64,000 nucleotides of DNA from Symbiodinium natans (lineage: Eukaryota > Sar > Dinophyceae > Suessiales > Symbiodiniaceae), in assembly GCA_905221605.1 (NCBI GenBank), contig CAJNDS010001724.1:695888-759887 (forward strand). The letters run 5' to 3'. The notes beneath the pieces were generated by a model. It did not search any database. It was not told the DNA's origin and saw only the letters and a program-made list of their open reading frames with translations. Within the stretch, counting starts at the first letter, position 1, and every line of letters begins with the position of its first letter. Made by a program: the position numbers and the translations under genes. Positions 1-11,278 of this stretch are shown here, piece by piece.

Positions 1-100
1 AACTATTCGAACTATTCGAAAATTCGAACCAAGGGGGTTCGAATAGTTCGAATAATTTCGAATAGTTCGAATAGTTTGGGGAGGGGGGGGCACGGGCAGA
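1..100. repeat. TTCGAA-rich inverted-repeat cluster
   Basis: Short blocks AACTATTCGAA and their reverse complement TTCGAATAGTT alternate, so the stretch can fold on itself. It has no coding potential. It lies at the window edge, so its full extent is unknown. Confidence 0.7.
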
Positions 101-114
101 CCAGTCTGGCAAGA

Positions 115-420
115 AAAGAAGGCCCGAGCTCGTAATTTAGTATTGGCAGAAGGCCCGGGCTCGTAATTTAGTATTGGGGGAAGGCCCGGGCTCGTAATTT
201 AGTATTGGGGGAAGGCCCGGGCTCGTAATTTAGTATTGGGGGAAGGCCGGGCTCGTAATTTAATATTGGGGGAAGGTCCGGGCTCGTAATTTAGTATTGG
301 GAGAAGGCCCGGGCTCGTAATTTAGTATTGGGAGAAGGCCCGGGCTCGTAATTTAGTATTGGGAGAAGGCCCGGGCTCGTAATGTAGTATTGGGGGGAGG
401 CCCAGACTCATAATTTAAAG
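115..420. repeat. 31-bp tandem repeat array
   Basis: About ten copies of a unit built from AAGGCCCGGGCTCG followed by TAATTTAGTATTGGGGG. The spacing between successive GGCCCG cores is 31 bp (121, 152, 183, 214). Most copies differ by one or two bases, and the last is degraded. Confidence 0.9.
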
Positions 421-1515
421 CCCTGGTCCTTAAGATTTCGGGCTCAATTTTTGCTCCAAAGAGTCAAATAGCAAGCCCTGGTCCCTAAGATTTTGGGTTC
501 AATTTTTGCTTCAAAGAGTCAAATCGCAAGACCTGGTCCCTGAGATTTTGGGTTCAATTTTTGCTCCAGTCAAATCCTTTTTTTGCCTTAGATAGGCGGG
601 TCTGTGAAGGTGCAAGATTGCGCCTAATGAGCAACTTGGTGAAAATCCTTCTGTTAGATGCCAAAAATCACAAAAACTAGCAATTTTGTGAAAATCCTTG
701 TGTTTTGGCCTTAGATTGGTGTCTGTGAAGGCGCAAAATTGCCCACAAAAATGAGCAATTTGGTGAAAATGCTCATGTTTTGTCCTTAGATAGGGGTCCG
801 TCAAGGCGCCACATCGCAAACAATCACGAAAATATGTTTTGGCCTTAGGTAGGGGTTCGTCAAGGCGCCACGTTGCAAACAAATCACCTAAATAAGCCGG
901 TGAAGGCGCAAAATTACCAAAAGTCGCAATCTGGTAACATCCTTATGTTTTGGCCTTAGCTGGGGGTGGGCGCAGGCGCAAAATTACAAAAAGCACCAAA
1001 AGCAGCAGTTTGATGGAAATCCTTATGTTTTGGCCTTGGATAGGGGTCCGTCAAGGCGCCACATTGCAAAAAACAACCAAACTCAGGAAAATCACAAAAA
1101 TCAGCAATTTGATGAAAATCCTTTTGTTTTGGCCTTAGCTGAGGGTCGGTGAACGCGCAAAATTGCAAAAAATCACGAAAAATTGAAAATCCGGATGTTT
1201 TTGCCTTACCTGGGGGTCTGTGAAGGTGCAAAATTGCCAAAAATCGCCCAAATGAACAATTTGGCGAAAACACCTATGTTTTTGGCTTTAGCTGGGGTCC
1301 GTGCAAGACGCAAAATCATCAACATCAGCAATTTGGTGAAAACCCTTTTGTTTTTGGCCTTCATTGGGGGTCCGTGAAGGTGCAAAATTGGAAAAAGTCA
1401 CCGCAATGAGCAATTTGGTGAAAATCCTTATGTTAAGTTGGGGTCCCTGAAGGAGCAAAAAAGGGGAAAAAATCCAACAAAATGAGCAATTTGGTGAAAA
1501 CCCTTATGTTTTGGT
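421..1515. repeat. Degenerate tandem repeat array, ~70-110 bp unit
   Basis: Recurrent words are TTTGGTGAAAATCCTTATG, TTTTGGCCTTAG and GTCCGTGAAGGCGCAAAATTG. They recur with irregular spacing through the block. Short open frames occur on both strands but encode only repeats of these words, so I call no gene. Confidence 0.75.
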
Positions 1516-2380
1516 CTGAGATGGAGCTGTGTAAAGGGTCCTTCCGAGTCCTTGCTCAGAAGACTTGTTCCTTTTCAATCTTCAAGGGTTTTAAAGAATG
1601 TAAGAGATTTTTTCTAATTTTAAGGGGCCTCTGTGGCATATTCGTTAAGTATCAACAATCTTCTTCTGAAAGAACCCTCCGAGTTTTATCTCCTGAAAAG
1701 AGGAAAAGGAAAATGCTAAGCGAAGCGTTCACTCATTGTTTTCCCCTAAATCCGATCTGAATTCACTAGATCTTCAGCGAATATGGTTTGGAATAGGGTT
1801 AGGCTTAAGCTTCAGCCATAAGGTTCGCGATTCTCCCCCCTTTCCCGCAACCTCGTCGTGCCCAGGTGCGTGGTTTAAGAATCTAGAATTAATAAACCTC
1901 AGTGTCCGGCGCAAAACCTTAAACAACTAAGGCTCATGCGTGCGTTTTGGTCTTAAACGTTAAAGGAATAGGTTTAGGAATAAGGCTATGTCCCAAAACT
2001 AAATAAGAAGCATGTGTAAATCTTGGAATTTACCCTAAGCCTTCGTCGAATACGCTCAAATCTAAACCTTAAACGAGAAGGGTTTATGAGATATGTATTT
2101 GTGAGTATTGGGGATGATGTGTGTGTGAGAAATGAGAATTGTTCTGGGTGACCCTTTGGGAAACATTGAAATGACAACCCATGTACTTGCGAGCAAGTTG
2201 GGCTTGTGGGAAGGCCCAGAACCCAGATACTTGCTCACAATATTCTCGCTGGATCGGGGTTACATACAAAAACCCAATGCCCTCAAATCCTAGTCTTACG
2301 GTTTGAGGATTCCCGCCCTTTCCTCTCCATTTCTCTATGTGATATACAATACATATACGATACATACCTACAAGATGTGG
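1516..2380. other. Unassigned low-copy stretch
   Basis: No convincing gene, RNA or repeat unit is visible. Open frames are short and lack coding character. The stretch separates the tandem arrays from the GA-rich modular field. Confidence 0.4.
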
Positions 2381-3310
2381 GTAGAAATTCTAGCTGCTCC
2401 TCGTCGAAAGGAAAAAAGAAAATATCTGGACAGACTTGAAGAGAGAAGAGAACGATGGAACAGCAATGAGAAGCAAGAAGGATAGCCAAAACAGTCGATA
2501 TCATGTTCCCTTCATCGTTTGTTCTTTTGTCTTCGGTTTGAGAGGAGCACGTAAAGAAGAGAAAAGAAGAGAAGAGATGGAGACTGAGGGGAGGGGAGTT
2601 TCTTCCTCCTCTTACCTATCAGTTTCTCAATAAGATAAGAGAGAAGGGCTCTTGTCCATTCTTTGTTGTTTGCCCCCTGCAGTCTCTTCCTCTCTCGCTG
2701 AACGAGAAAAGAAAAGAGCAAGGGCCAGCAAGGGCAACGAAAAGAGACAAGAAAAACTCCTTCCTCCTTTTTTAGCAGTTCCCTTGAATTTCCTAAACGC
2801 AAAAGAACAGAAGACCTGGGAACGCAGGAGAGAAAGAAAGCAAAAGAGAGGGTGTAAGGGCTCTCAGCCCTGCTCTACGGGGGGGGGGGGGCTCCCTTCT
2901 TGCCAGGAACAAAGCAATCCACCCTGCCCTCTTTCCCGCCCATTAACTTCTCTTTTCCTTGTCCTCTTGTGTATTCATTTGTCACGTACAAGAGAACAAA
3001 GAAGAGAGAAGAGAGAGGAGGCTGTATTCTTGCATGTTCAGCTTTTCTGCTGTAAGAAAAGCGCTAAAGGAGTGGGACAAGAGTGAAACTGGCACCTTGT
3101 ATATGTATTTGTCTTTCTGTAACGATAGACTACAGAACAGGGATAAGAGGGGAGAAGGAATTTCTTCGCCCTGTTGTATGCCCAAAAAGAGCAAAGGGAA
3201 GACTTGCTCCCCAAACAGTCTACTGTTGTTTTCACCCCACATTCTGCAGCGAAGCAAAGAATCTCTCTTTCCATCTCGTCTTATCCATCTGCTTCTCGTC
3301 TCGAAGAAAG
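2381..3310. repeat. GA-rich module (block A family), copy 1
   Basis: Contains the phrase CTCTTCCTCTCTCGCTGAA, then AGAAAAGAAAAGAGC and AACTCCTTCCTCC, then TTGAATTTCCTAAACGC. The same phrases in the same order recur near 4215-4540, 5285-5540 and, shortened, at 3870-4040, 6890-7060, 7265-7470 and 7690-7890. The many apparent open frames come from low complexity. Confidence 0.75.
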
Positions 3311-3311
3311 G

Positions 3312-3364
<53 letters not shown>

Positions 3365-3705
3365 GAGAGCTGAGAGCTGAGAGCTGAGAGCTGAGAGCTG
3401 AGAGCTGAGAGCTGAGAGCTGAGAGCTGAGAGCTGAGAGCTGAGAGCTGAGAGCTGAGAGCTGAGAGCTGAGAGCTGAGAGCTGAGAGCTGAGAGCTGAG
3501 AGCTGAGAGCTAGAGAGCAGAGAGCAGAGAGCAGAGAGCAGAGAGCAGAGAGCAGAGAGCAGAGAGCAGAGAGCAGAGAGCAGAGAGCAGAGAGCAGAGA
3601 GCAGAGAGCAGAGAGCAGAGAGCAGAGAGAAGAGAGAAGAGAGAAGAGAGAAGAGAGAAGAGAGAAGGGAGAAGGGAGAAGGGAGAAGGGAGAAGGGAGA
3701 AAAGG
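3311..3705. repeat. GA microsatellite followed by a drifting heptamer satellite
   Basis: A (GA)n run is followed by a 7-bp satellite whose unit changes stepwise: GAGAGCT up to about 3510, GAGAGCA to about 3625, GAGAGAA to about 3667, then GGGAGAA. The minus-strand frame across it encodes a Leu-Ser-Ala type simple repeat and is not a gene. Confidence 0.9.
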
Positions 3706-4408
3706 AAGGATAAAGGTAGGAGATGATTTTTCCTTGCGTGTTCATGTTGCTACTCTGCATGAAGAGAGCTGAACAAGATCGAGAAGCGAGGAGCGGGAGT
3801 TTCTTCTTCTTCCTCTTATGTATCCGTTGTTTTTTCAAGCATTCCTACTGTTTCGCTTCTACTGTGTCTTCCTCTCTCGCTGACTGAGACAAGATTCTTA
3901 AGATCAAGGACAGCGAAAGGGACAGGTAAACCTTTGTCGCCTATCTTTTCTGTCCCTTTGAATCTCCTCAAACCATGAACAGAAGACATAGGCACGCAGG
4001 AGAGAAAGAAGGCGCATGAGAGCCAACACAGGAAATCAACCCAACATGTCTTATTTTGCCAGTAAGAAAAGAGAAGCACCCGTGCGAGCTCCTTGTCGTT
4101 TTCTCCCAGTTGCCTCTTCATGTCTTCTTGTGTATTCATGTTTTCGTCTGCAAAACAAGAGCCAAAGCATACGGAAAAAGCGAGGAGGATGAACTTCTTC
4201 CCCGTCTCTCTCAATGACATAAGAGAGAAGCACTCTGGTCCATTCTTTGCTGTTTTCCTCCTACAATCTCTTCCTCTCTCGCTGAACAAAAAAGAAAAGA
4301 GCAAGGGCCAGCAAGGGCAACGAAAAGAGACAAGAAAAACTCCTTCCTCCTTTTTTAGCAGTTCCCTTGAATTTCCTAAACGCTAAAGAACAGAAGACCT
4401 GGGAACGC

Positions 4409-4410
<2 letters not shown>
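3706..4410. repeat. GA-rich modules (block A family and related), copy 2
   Basis: A shortened block A at 3870-4040 is followed by an almost complete copy starting near 4215, which matches 2640-2830 closely. Each module ends by running into a microsatellite. No gene is supported. Confidence 0.7.

Positions 4411-4475
<65 letters not shown>
4411..4475. repeat. (GA)n microsatellite
   Basis: An uninterrupted GA dinucleotide run sits exactly where the copy at 2840 reads GAGAGAAAGAAAGC, so it expanded inside a block A module. Confidence 0.9.
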
Positions 4476-4476
<1 letters not shown>

Positions 4477-4659
4477 AAAGAGAGAAAGCAAAAGAGAGGG
4501 TGTACGGGCTCTCAGCCCTGCTCTACGGGGGGGCGGGGGCTCCCTTCTTGCCACGAACAAAACAATCCATCCTTCCTTCTTTCCCGCCCGTTAGCTTCTC
4601 TTTTCCTTGTCCTCTTGTGTATCCAGTTGTCACGGGTTTAAGAAAAGAACAAAGAAGCC

Positions 4660-4669
4660 AGACAGAGAC

Positions 4670-4714
<45 letters not shown>

Positions 4715-4830
4715 GAGAAGAAGAGAAGAGGAGAAGAAGAGAAGAGGAGAAGAAGAGAAGAGGAGAAGAAGAGAAGAGAAGAGAAGAGTAGCGAAGCGAC
4801 TTGAAGAGAAGAGAAGAGAGAAGGGAGCGA
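4660..4830. repeat. (GA)n and (GAAGAG)-type purine tract
   Basis: GA repeats grade into GAGGAGAAGAAGAGAA units. It is a pure purine strand and would be low complexity in any frame. Confidence 0.85.
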
Positions 4831-5640
4831 GATTTGTGTGTGTGTTCTTGCATGTTCAGTTCCCCCACTGTAAGAACAAACTGAACAAAGAGGGAAACTA
4901 AAGAGGAGGGATGCTGAAAGTAGTGAATGAGCCTCAATGGGAAAAGGTACAAGAAAATGCAGGGAAGAGGAGGCGAGGGGTCCTTACCGAAGCTTGTCTC
5001 ATTCCATTTCATCTCCATTCTCCTCTTTTGCCTGTAGCGAGACCGAAAGAAAAGGAAAGTGCCCGCCCTTCCATTCCTTTCTGAGACGAGTAAAAACATA
5101 GAAGGAATAGGAAGAGGGCAGGGGTAGAATTGAAGAGAGAAGAGAGCGATGGAAAAGCAATGAAAACAGAATTGTCTTGTCTGTCTACGCAACGCCCCCT
5201 TCTTCTCATCGTGTATTCTTTTGTCTTCGATATGTGCGTTGTGTTCCGCTTCTCCTTTTCAAGAAGATGGCGTATCCATTGTTCTCAACAAGATAAGAGA
5301 GAAGCGCTCTTGTCCATTCTTTGTTGTTTTCCTCCTACAGTCTCTTCCTCTCTCGCTGAATGAGAAAAGAAAAGAGCAAGGGCAACGAAAAGAGACAAGA
5401 ACAACTCCTTCCTCCTTTTTTAGCAGTTCCCTTGAATTTCCTAAAAGCAAAAGAACAGAAGACATAGGAAACACAAGAGAGAAGGAAGGCAAAAAGAAGA
5501 GTGCAATGGAATTCAGCCCTGCCCTGAGGGAGCCTCCCTTCTTGCCACCAACAAAACGATGCATCCTTCCGTCTTTTCTCGTCCATTTGCTTCTCTTGTC
5601 CATGTCTTCTGTTCATTCATTTGTCTTGTGAAAAGAAAGA
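4831..5640. repeat. GA-rich modules (block A family), copy 3
   Basis: 5285-5540 repeats the block A phrase order. The flank at 4845-4900 (TTCTTGCATGTTCAG) also recurs at 3029 and 5912, so larger composite units are duplicated. Confidence 0.7.
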
Positions 5641-5644
5641 ACAA

Positions 5645-5686
<42 letters not shown>

Positions 5687-5831
5687 GAGAGAGAGAGAGG
5701 GGGAGAGGGGGAGAGGGGGAGAGGGGGAGAGNNNNNNNNNNNNNNNNNNNNNNNNNNNNNNNNNNNNNNNNNNNNNNNNNNNNNNNNNNNNNNNNNNNNN
5801 NNNNNNNNNNNNNNNNNNNNNNNNNNNNNNN

Positions 5832-5870
<39 letters not shown>
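5641..5870. other. GA microsatellite containing an assembly gap
   Basis: Exactly 100 N occupy 5732-5831, with GA/GGGGA repeats on both sides. The round size suggests a scaffold gap of arbitrary length inside a microsatellite. No feature should be bridged across it. Confidence 0.95.
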
Positions 5871-5871
<1 letters not shown>

Positions 5872-6590
5872 AGAGAGCAGGGAGAGGATGATGGTATCGA
5901 GATCGGGGTGTGCTCTTGCATGTTCAGTTCCTCCCTGTAAGAACAGAGTGAACAAAGAGGGAAACTAAAGAGGACGGAGAATGAAAGTAGTGAGTGGTTT
6001 TGGTTTGCCTTGTATATGCGAATGTCTTTCTGTAAGGAGAGAGCGACAGCAGGGGAAAAGAAACCCGAGGACGGATGAACGTAGTGACTGAAATTTGTTT
6101 GCCTTGTGTTTTTATTTGTCTTTGTGTAAGGAGAGAGCCAAAGAACAGGGAGAAGAGGGAGAAGGAATTTCTTCCCCCTGTTGTTTGCCCGATCCTCACA
6201 AAAAGAGAACAGCGAAGCACTCTTGTCATGTCCTTGTTGCGTCGCTCTCTCATTTTGGCAGCGAGCCAAAGACTGTCTCCTTCCCTGCCTTCTCGTCAGT
6301 TTATCTTCTTGCATTTTCAATTTTCGCGTGTGTAAGAGCAAAAGTGAACAGAAGAAAGACGACAAGGCATGAAGGTAGTGAGATTGACTCCTCATCTTCT
6401 TACGTTTTACTCTTCTCCGTTGTAAGAACACGGCAAAGAAGAGGCTGAAGAAGTGAGAGGGAGTGTGAAAACCTTTTGTCGACCTATTCCCTTCAATCTG
6501 CTCGAATAGAAGACGGAACACATGACGTCGGAGCACGAGAAAGAAGGCAGCAGTGGGAGAATAATTGGACTCAAGCCTGCTCTAGGGAGA
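5871..6590. repeat. GA-rich modules, related copies
   Basis: Phrases such as TTCTTGCATGTTCAG, AAGGAGAGAGC and GAAGGAATTTCTTCCCCCTG recur from 3030-3180 and 4840-4900. No coding signal rises above the low-complexity background. Confidence 0.6.
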
Positions 6591-6758
6591 GAGAGGGGAG
6601 AGGGGAGAGGAGAGAGGAGAGAGGAGCGAGGAGCGAGGAGCGAGGAGCGAGGAGAGAGAAGAGAGAAGAGAGAAGAGAGAAGAGAGAAGAGAGAAGAGAG
6701 AAGAGAGAAGAGAGAAGAGAGAAGAGAGAAGAGAGAAGAGAGAAGAGAGAGAGAGAGA
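6590..6758. repeat. Second heptamer purine satellite
   Basis: GAGGAGC units (about four) give way to about fourteen GAGAGAA units. The 7-bp period and the stepwise change of unit match the satellite at 3357-3705. Confidence 0.85.
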
Positions 6759-7990
6759 AAGGATGAGATGTTTCCTTGCGTGTTCATGTTTTTACTTCCC
6801 AGGATCAGAGCTGAACAGATCTAGAGGAGAGGAGAGGGAGTTTCTTCTTTTCCGCTTATTTATCCGTTGTTTCTCAAGAAAACAGAGAGAGATGCACTCT
6901 TGTCCAGTACTGTGCCTTCCTCTCTGGCTGACTGAGAAAAGACAAGATCAAGGACATCAAAGGGACAGGGAAACCAATCTATCCCTAAAAAAGGAACAGA
7001 AGACATAGGATCGCAGGCAAATGAGAGCGAACACGGGAAATCAACCCTGCTCCAGGGAAGAGGGAGCCTCCTTCTGCAACGGACAAAACAAAGCTTTCTT
7101 CCCTTTCTCTTAGCACTCTTGTCAGTTCCATGCACTTTTCTTTCTCTTGTCTGTTCCTGGCCCCTTCTTCTTGTATAAAAGTTCTTCTGCCCTGCAAGAA
7201 AACAGCCAGAGCGGAGAATCGGAGAGGAGGGGGAGTCTCTTCCCAGTCTTATGTACCCAGTCTTCTCAATAAGAAAAGAGAGAGAGGAGCACTCTTGTCC
7301 AGCTTCCCTCCTACTGTGTCTTCCTCTCTCGCTGACTGAGAAAAGACAAGATCAAGGACAGCGCAGGGGTTTTTTCGTTTATCTATCCCTTTGAATCTCC
7401 TCAAAAAAAGGAACAGAAGACATAGGAGCGCAGGAGAGAAAGAAGGCAAACGGGAGCGAACACGGGAAATCAACCCCCTTTCTGCAACGGACAAAACAAA
7501 GCTTCTTGTTTTCACGCTCTTTCCCTCGGTTTTTGTCAAAAAGAGAAGAGAGAAGCACTCTTGTCAGCTCCTTGCACTTTCTCTCTGGTGTCTGTTCCTG
7601 GTTCCTCTTCTTATATAAAAGTTCTTCTCCTCTGCAAGATAAGAGCCAAAGCAGAGATTCAGACAGGAGGGGAGTCTCTTCTCAGTCTTATGTGCCCAGT
7701 CATCTCAATAAGAAAAGAGAGAGAAGCATTCTTGCCCATGCGTTGTTGTTTCCCTTCTACTGTCCATTCCTCTCTCGCAGAGTGCAGACTGAGAAAAGAC
7801 AAGATTAATTCAGGACAGCCAAAGGGGACAGGGAAACCTTATTTGTCCTCTTTAGTAGCTTAGCACTTCCCTTGAATACCTACAATCGACAAAATTGGAG
7901 ACATAGGAACAAGGGACAGAAAGAAAACAAAAGAGATGGTATAAGGGAACTCAGCCGCTGCAGGGGAGGAGGTCCCTTCTTGCAACGAAC
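6759..7990. repeat. GA-rich modules, copies 4-6 of the block A field
   Basis: Three successive shortened modules (about 6890-7200, 7265-7620, 7690-7960) share TCCTCTCTCGCTGACTGAG, AAAGACAAGATCAAGGACA and AAGTTCTTCT phrases. They look like a tandem higher-order repeat of about 400 bp. Confidence 0.6.
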
Positions 7991-8300
7991 GTGGCGATTT
8001 TGCGAAAGGCTGAAAGTTAATGGTCTACCTGCTTTAGTCGGGGCCCCTCTACTAAGTCATTTTGGCTGGGCTATTCAAATGGCTGGCCTGCAACCCAACC
8101 ATTTGGTCTCTGACACTGCTCCTGCCTGTCCGAAACGTGTTGCCTTGCCTTTTGCTTGCGGCCTCTTTGCTGCCGTTGCATTTCGACCCACAGTGTGCCA
8201 TTGTGCGAAGCTGCACGCCCGCTCTCCCATCAGAAATCGTTCGAGTCGCATAGATGAGCTTGAAAAGAAAACCCTAGACACTTCACCGTAAACCCTACAC
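7991..8300 (+). other. Unrecognised low-copy segment with an open frame
   Basis: The + frame stays open to 8291 and reads non-repetitive residues (for example HFGWAIQMAGLQPNHL and CGLFAAVAFRPTVCHC), unlike the GA-rich modules to its left. I recognise no domain, the start is not defined, and no splice pair is clear. It could be a gene fragment or chance. Confidence 0.25.
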
Positions 8301-9108
8301 GTGAAACCCTAAATGCTCCACAAGGGGCGGGTCCCTATAGGGTTTCAGGTTTGTAGTCCCCACACCTTGAAGCCTTATAGGGTTTATTGTTCAACCATGA
8401 ACCCCAGACCTTTCAGATTCACCGTGTATTTAACAACAAGAATGTTTCACAGTAATTTTCGTTCGAGCACCTGTCCCAACAATAGGGTAGTTGGAGGGTA
8501 TATCGTTGTTATTCCGTTTTGCGGGGCGTTCGCGTGCACGGGGCATGAAGGGCATGAACTCGCATGCACGGGCATGAATTCAAAAAATGAAGTATCTGCT
8601 CACAGTATTCTCGTGATACAGTGTCCGAATGTTTCATAATCTTTTAAAAAAAACAACCTATCCCAAGAATAGGTTCCCACGGCGTCCTCTCCCCTAGAGC
8701 TTAGGGGTAGGTCTTTGGGGTTCAGTGCGAAAGAAACACACGGTGTAGTCTCTCTGTTTCGCCTCTAGGGAGGTAGGTAGGCTCTTGTTTTATTATATTT
8801 CTTGTTTTTCGGGCTTAGGGTTTAGGGTTAGGGTTTAGTGTTGGGGTTTTGAAGCAGTCTTCAGAGGAGCGTGATGGCCCTATTCGATAACTCTGTTAAT
8901 CGTAGCAGTAGTATAGGCTAGTATGAAAACAAAGAAAGAGGTCAAATCATACATAAAGGTTCCTGCCTCATATATATATATATGTTTATATTTATATATT
9001 TGTATTTACATTTACGTATACATATATGTGCATGAGTTAATTGCAGTTATGCTTCTATTTATAGTTTAGTCATAGTCATAGTTATGCTTATAGCTATAGT
9101 TTGGTTAC
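8301..9108. other. Intergenic: CCCTA-type motifs, A/T-rich microsatellite
   Basis: Short CCCTATAGGG motifs near 8330-8380 and an inverted pair CCTATCCCAAGAATAGG at 8658-8675 are visible. The first TTTAGGG cluster is near 8813-8850, and there is a TATATA/ATTTATAT tract near 8970-9030. No gene is seen. Confidence 0.5.
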
Positions 9109-9209
9109 ATGTGTCGCTTTAGCTATAGTTGCATGTGCAGCTACATTATCGGGAGTTTGAGTCTACTTGGGCAGTTGGCGGTTGCTGTGTCCTTCTCTTC
9201 ATGTTGCAG

Positions 9210-9293
9210 CCAGGATCACAGAAACCAGGGCTGTGAAAGAGTTTGCCGACTCGAGGGCGGAATCCCAATGCCCTGGGCGCTTCTTTTGCCAGC
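9210..9293 (+). CDS. Candidate internal exon, unknown gene
   Basis: A strong acceptor (CCTTCTCTTCATGTTGCAG) precedes it and a GT follows. One frame reads RITETRAVKEFADSRAES, continuing CPGRFFCQR, with no stop. There is no domain I recognise. Neighbouring islands on the same strand may belong to the same transcript. Confidence 0.45.
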
Positions 9294-9561
9294 GTGGGCT
9301 TTAGGGTTTAGGGTTGAGGGTTTGGGGTTTGGGGTTTGGGGTTTAGGGTTTGGCAGTCGGAATGCTGGGCTTTAGCGTGTAGGGCGTGCAGGTTCTAGAG
9401 CCGATTGCGGGATCCGAGCTAGTGAGGATCCCGAAGCCCGGAACCCTTACTACACCTGCAACCTTCAACCCTAAAACCTAAACCCCAAAACCCAAACCCC
9501 AAATCCGAAACCCTAAACCCTAAACCCTAAACCCTAACCCTGTAAACTCTATTTCCACAAG

Positions 9562-9625
9562 CATTCCGCCCCAAGCTGGGATGAGGTCTCAAGGGATGAA
9601 CTCCTCGATTCCGCCCGCAGCCTCA
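9562..9625 (+). CDS. Candidate internal exon, unknown gene
   Basis: It sits between CCACAAG and a GTAAGG donor, which is close to consensus. The best frame reads HSAPSWDEVSRDELLDSARS. It is followed by a TTTAGGG array that would be intronic. Confidence 0.4.
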
Positions 9626-10496
9626 GTAAGGGCCTGCTGAGTTATCCAGGGGTTTAGGGTTTAGGGTTTAGGGTGTAGGGTGTAGGGTTTCGGGTTTTCG
9701 GTTTAGGGTTTCGGGTTAGTTATCAAGGATGAGGATGTAGGGTTTCGGGTTGATAGTCTCTCTGGCCGAAAGCAAGTATGAATAAAGCCCTAGACCCTGA
9801 AGCCCTAAACTCCTAACCCCCTAAACTCCTAACCCCCTCGCGGACGGAGAAGAGAAGCACCCGATAGGGGCACCGACATGGCAATTTCTCTACTCCGACC
9901 CGGAGTAGGCCCCCCTTTTCCCCCTTTTTTTTTTGGGTTTAGGGTTGGGGCGTTTAGGGTTTAAGTCTCGAACCCAGAGTAGGCCCCTGATTCCAATTTT
10001 ATGTGGTTTAGGTTCCCTTATGAGCCCATTTTAAACCAAAACGGGTACCCTTTTATTTCTGGGTTAGTCAGCTACTCTTGGGCCAAGCCTACATGCTTTT
10101 GGGTTCCGATTAAAATGCGGAGCCTTGTGTTTAGGGTCGAGGGTTTCGGCTTCGGGTTTAGGGTTTGCAGGTTCACAAAAAAAGGTGTAGGGCTTAAAGA
10201 CTCGGGGTGTAGGGCCTCAGATAAGTCCCCGTTATACCCTTGCTCCGGTAGTAGTTTCGGCTCCTTACGAAGAGCCCGCCCACCTCCATCATGGGTCTTT
10301 CCTGGTATACTAAACTGCTCAAAAGGAATCTACCGAAATCAACCGCCGAGGGCTCGAAACACTGAACCCTGAACCCTGACTCCACCCTAAACCCTAAACC
10401 CTAAACCCAAGGCTCTGCACCCTGAACCCGCAACCCTAAACCCAAAACCTTCAACCCTAGACCATAAACCCTACACCCTGAACCCTGGCCTGTCAG

Positions 10497-10579
10497 AGCG
10501 GCAGCGATTCAGCCCGAAACCCGGCGGTGCGCGAGCGTGAGAGTCGAAGCCCGACACCTTGTCCACTGGACCAGGCGAG
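10497..10579 (-). tRNA. Degenerate tRNA-Arg(UCG)-like relic
   Basis: On the minus strand GGTCCAGTGGACAAGG resembles an A box and forms a 4-bp D stem (GTCC/GGAC). GTCGGGCTTCGAC places UCG at the anticodon position. The T arm and acceptor stem do not pair properly, so this is at best a tRNA-derived relic such as a SINE head, or a chance match. Confidence 0.22.
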
Positions 10580-10643
10580 ACGAGATCCCTCAAGAGAGCC
10601 GAAGGCAGGTCATTGCCCCTCCTTGTATAGCTGGGGTAGGGTG

Positions 10644-10742
10644 CCTACTTTGAGGTTCATGGGTACTTCTAAGTAGGGTTATAAGTAGAGTTGCCATCTT
10701 GAAAGCCCCACACCGATAATTACCCAGGAACCTCCAAGTAGG
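10644..10742. mobile_element. Palindromic element, family 2 (CCTACTTGGAGGTTCATGGG)
   Basis: The left end CCTACTTTGAGGTTCATGGG and right end CCAGGAACCTCCAAGTAGG are inverted repeats, with an inner GTAGGGTTATAAGTAG. The same termini recur at 12480, 16542, 17426 and 18692. It looks like a short non-autonomous MITE- or foldback-like element. Confidence 0.7.
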
Positions 10743-11212
10743 CCTTTTGGCCTCTGAATTTAGGGCTTCGGGCTTGTGCGTCCAAATACGGCCCCTGAGA
10801 CGGGTTAGGGTTTTCGCAGGGTCTTTGTAATCGGGCTATGTATGTTGTTTTTTGTTTTTTAGTTCTTTCGGTTGCGCTTGTATACTGTTTTTTAAGGTGT
10901 TCAAGGGCTTGCAAGAGTTTCCTGTATTCCGTTAGGAATTGTAACTTGCATGTGGAAAGCACTGTGGCCCTGGCACGCTTGGGACCCAAGCCCTATACAA
11001 TTTCTATATGCTCGGAGGCTTGTGGGTAGTTAGAAGTCGGGCTATAAGTATGGTATCTGTAGACGTGCAATCGCTCCCGCCCTCCCAGCATCCTGAAAAC
11101 CATAAACCCTGAACCCTAAACCCGAAACCCTAAACCCTAAACCCTAAACCCGAAACCCTAAACCCTAAACCCTAAACCCCAAACTTCCCGAAGATCCGCG
11201 GCGATCCGGCAG

Positions 11213-11278
11213 GTATAACACCGATTTCCAGATCGCCTATGTGCTGGTCACCATGATGGTGACTGTAGGCCTGCCAGG
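11213..11278 (+). CDS. Candidate exon with hydrophobic segment
   Basis: AG precedes and GGGTTTGG follows. The frame reads YNTDFQIAYVLVTMMVTVGL, plausibly part of a membrane helix. It contains the perfect small dyad GTCACCATGATGGTGAC. No family is recognised. Confidence 0.4.

Noticed and set aside
115-420. CRISPR-like spaced repeats
   Set aside because: The units are directly adjacent without unique spacers. This is a tandem satellite.
3281-3838. 185-codon minus-strand frame with Leu-Ser-Ala repeats
   Set aside because: It is the translation of the 7-bp purine satellite. There is no non-repetitive segment or start context.
5613-6536. 307-codon minus-strand frame
   Set aside because: It runs through the 100-N gap and GA microsatellites. 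The translation across N is meaningless.
8050-8075. CATTTTGGCT as a possible spliced-leader relic
   Set aside because: It matches only the core of the dinoflagellate spliced leader. The flanks differ and no donor follows at the expected place.
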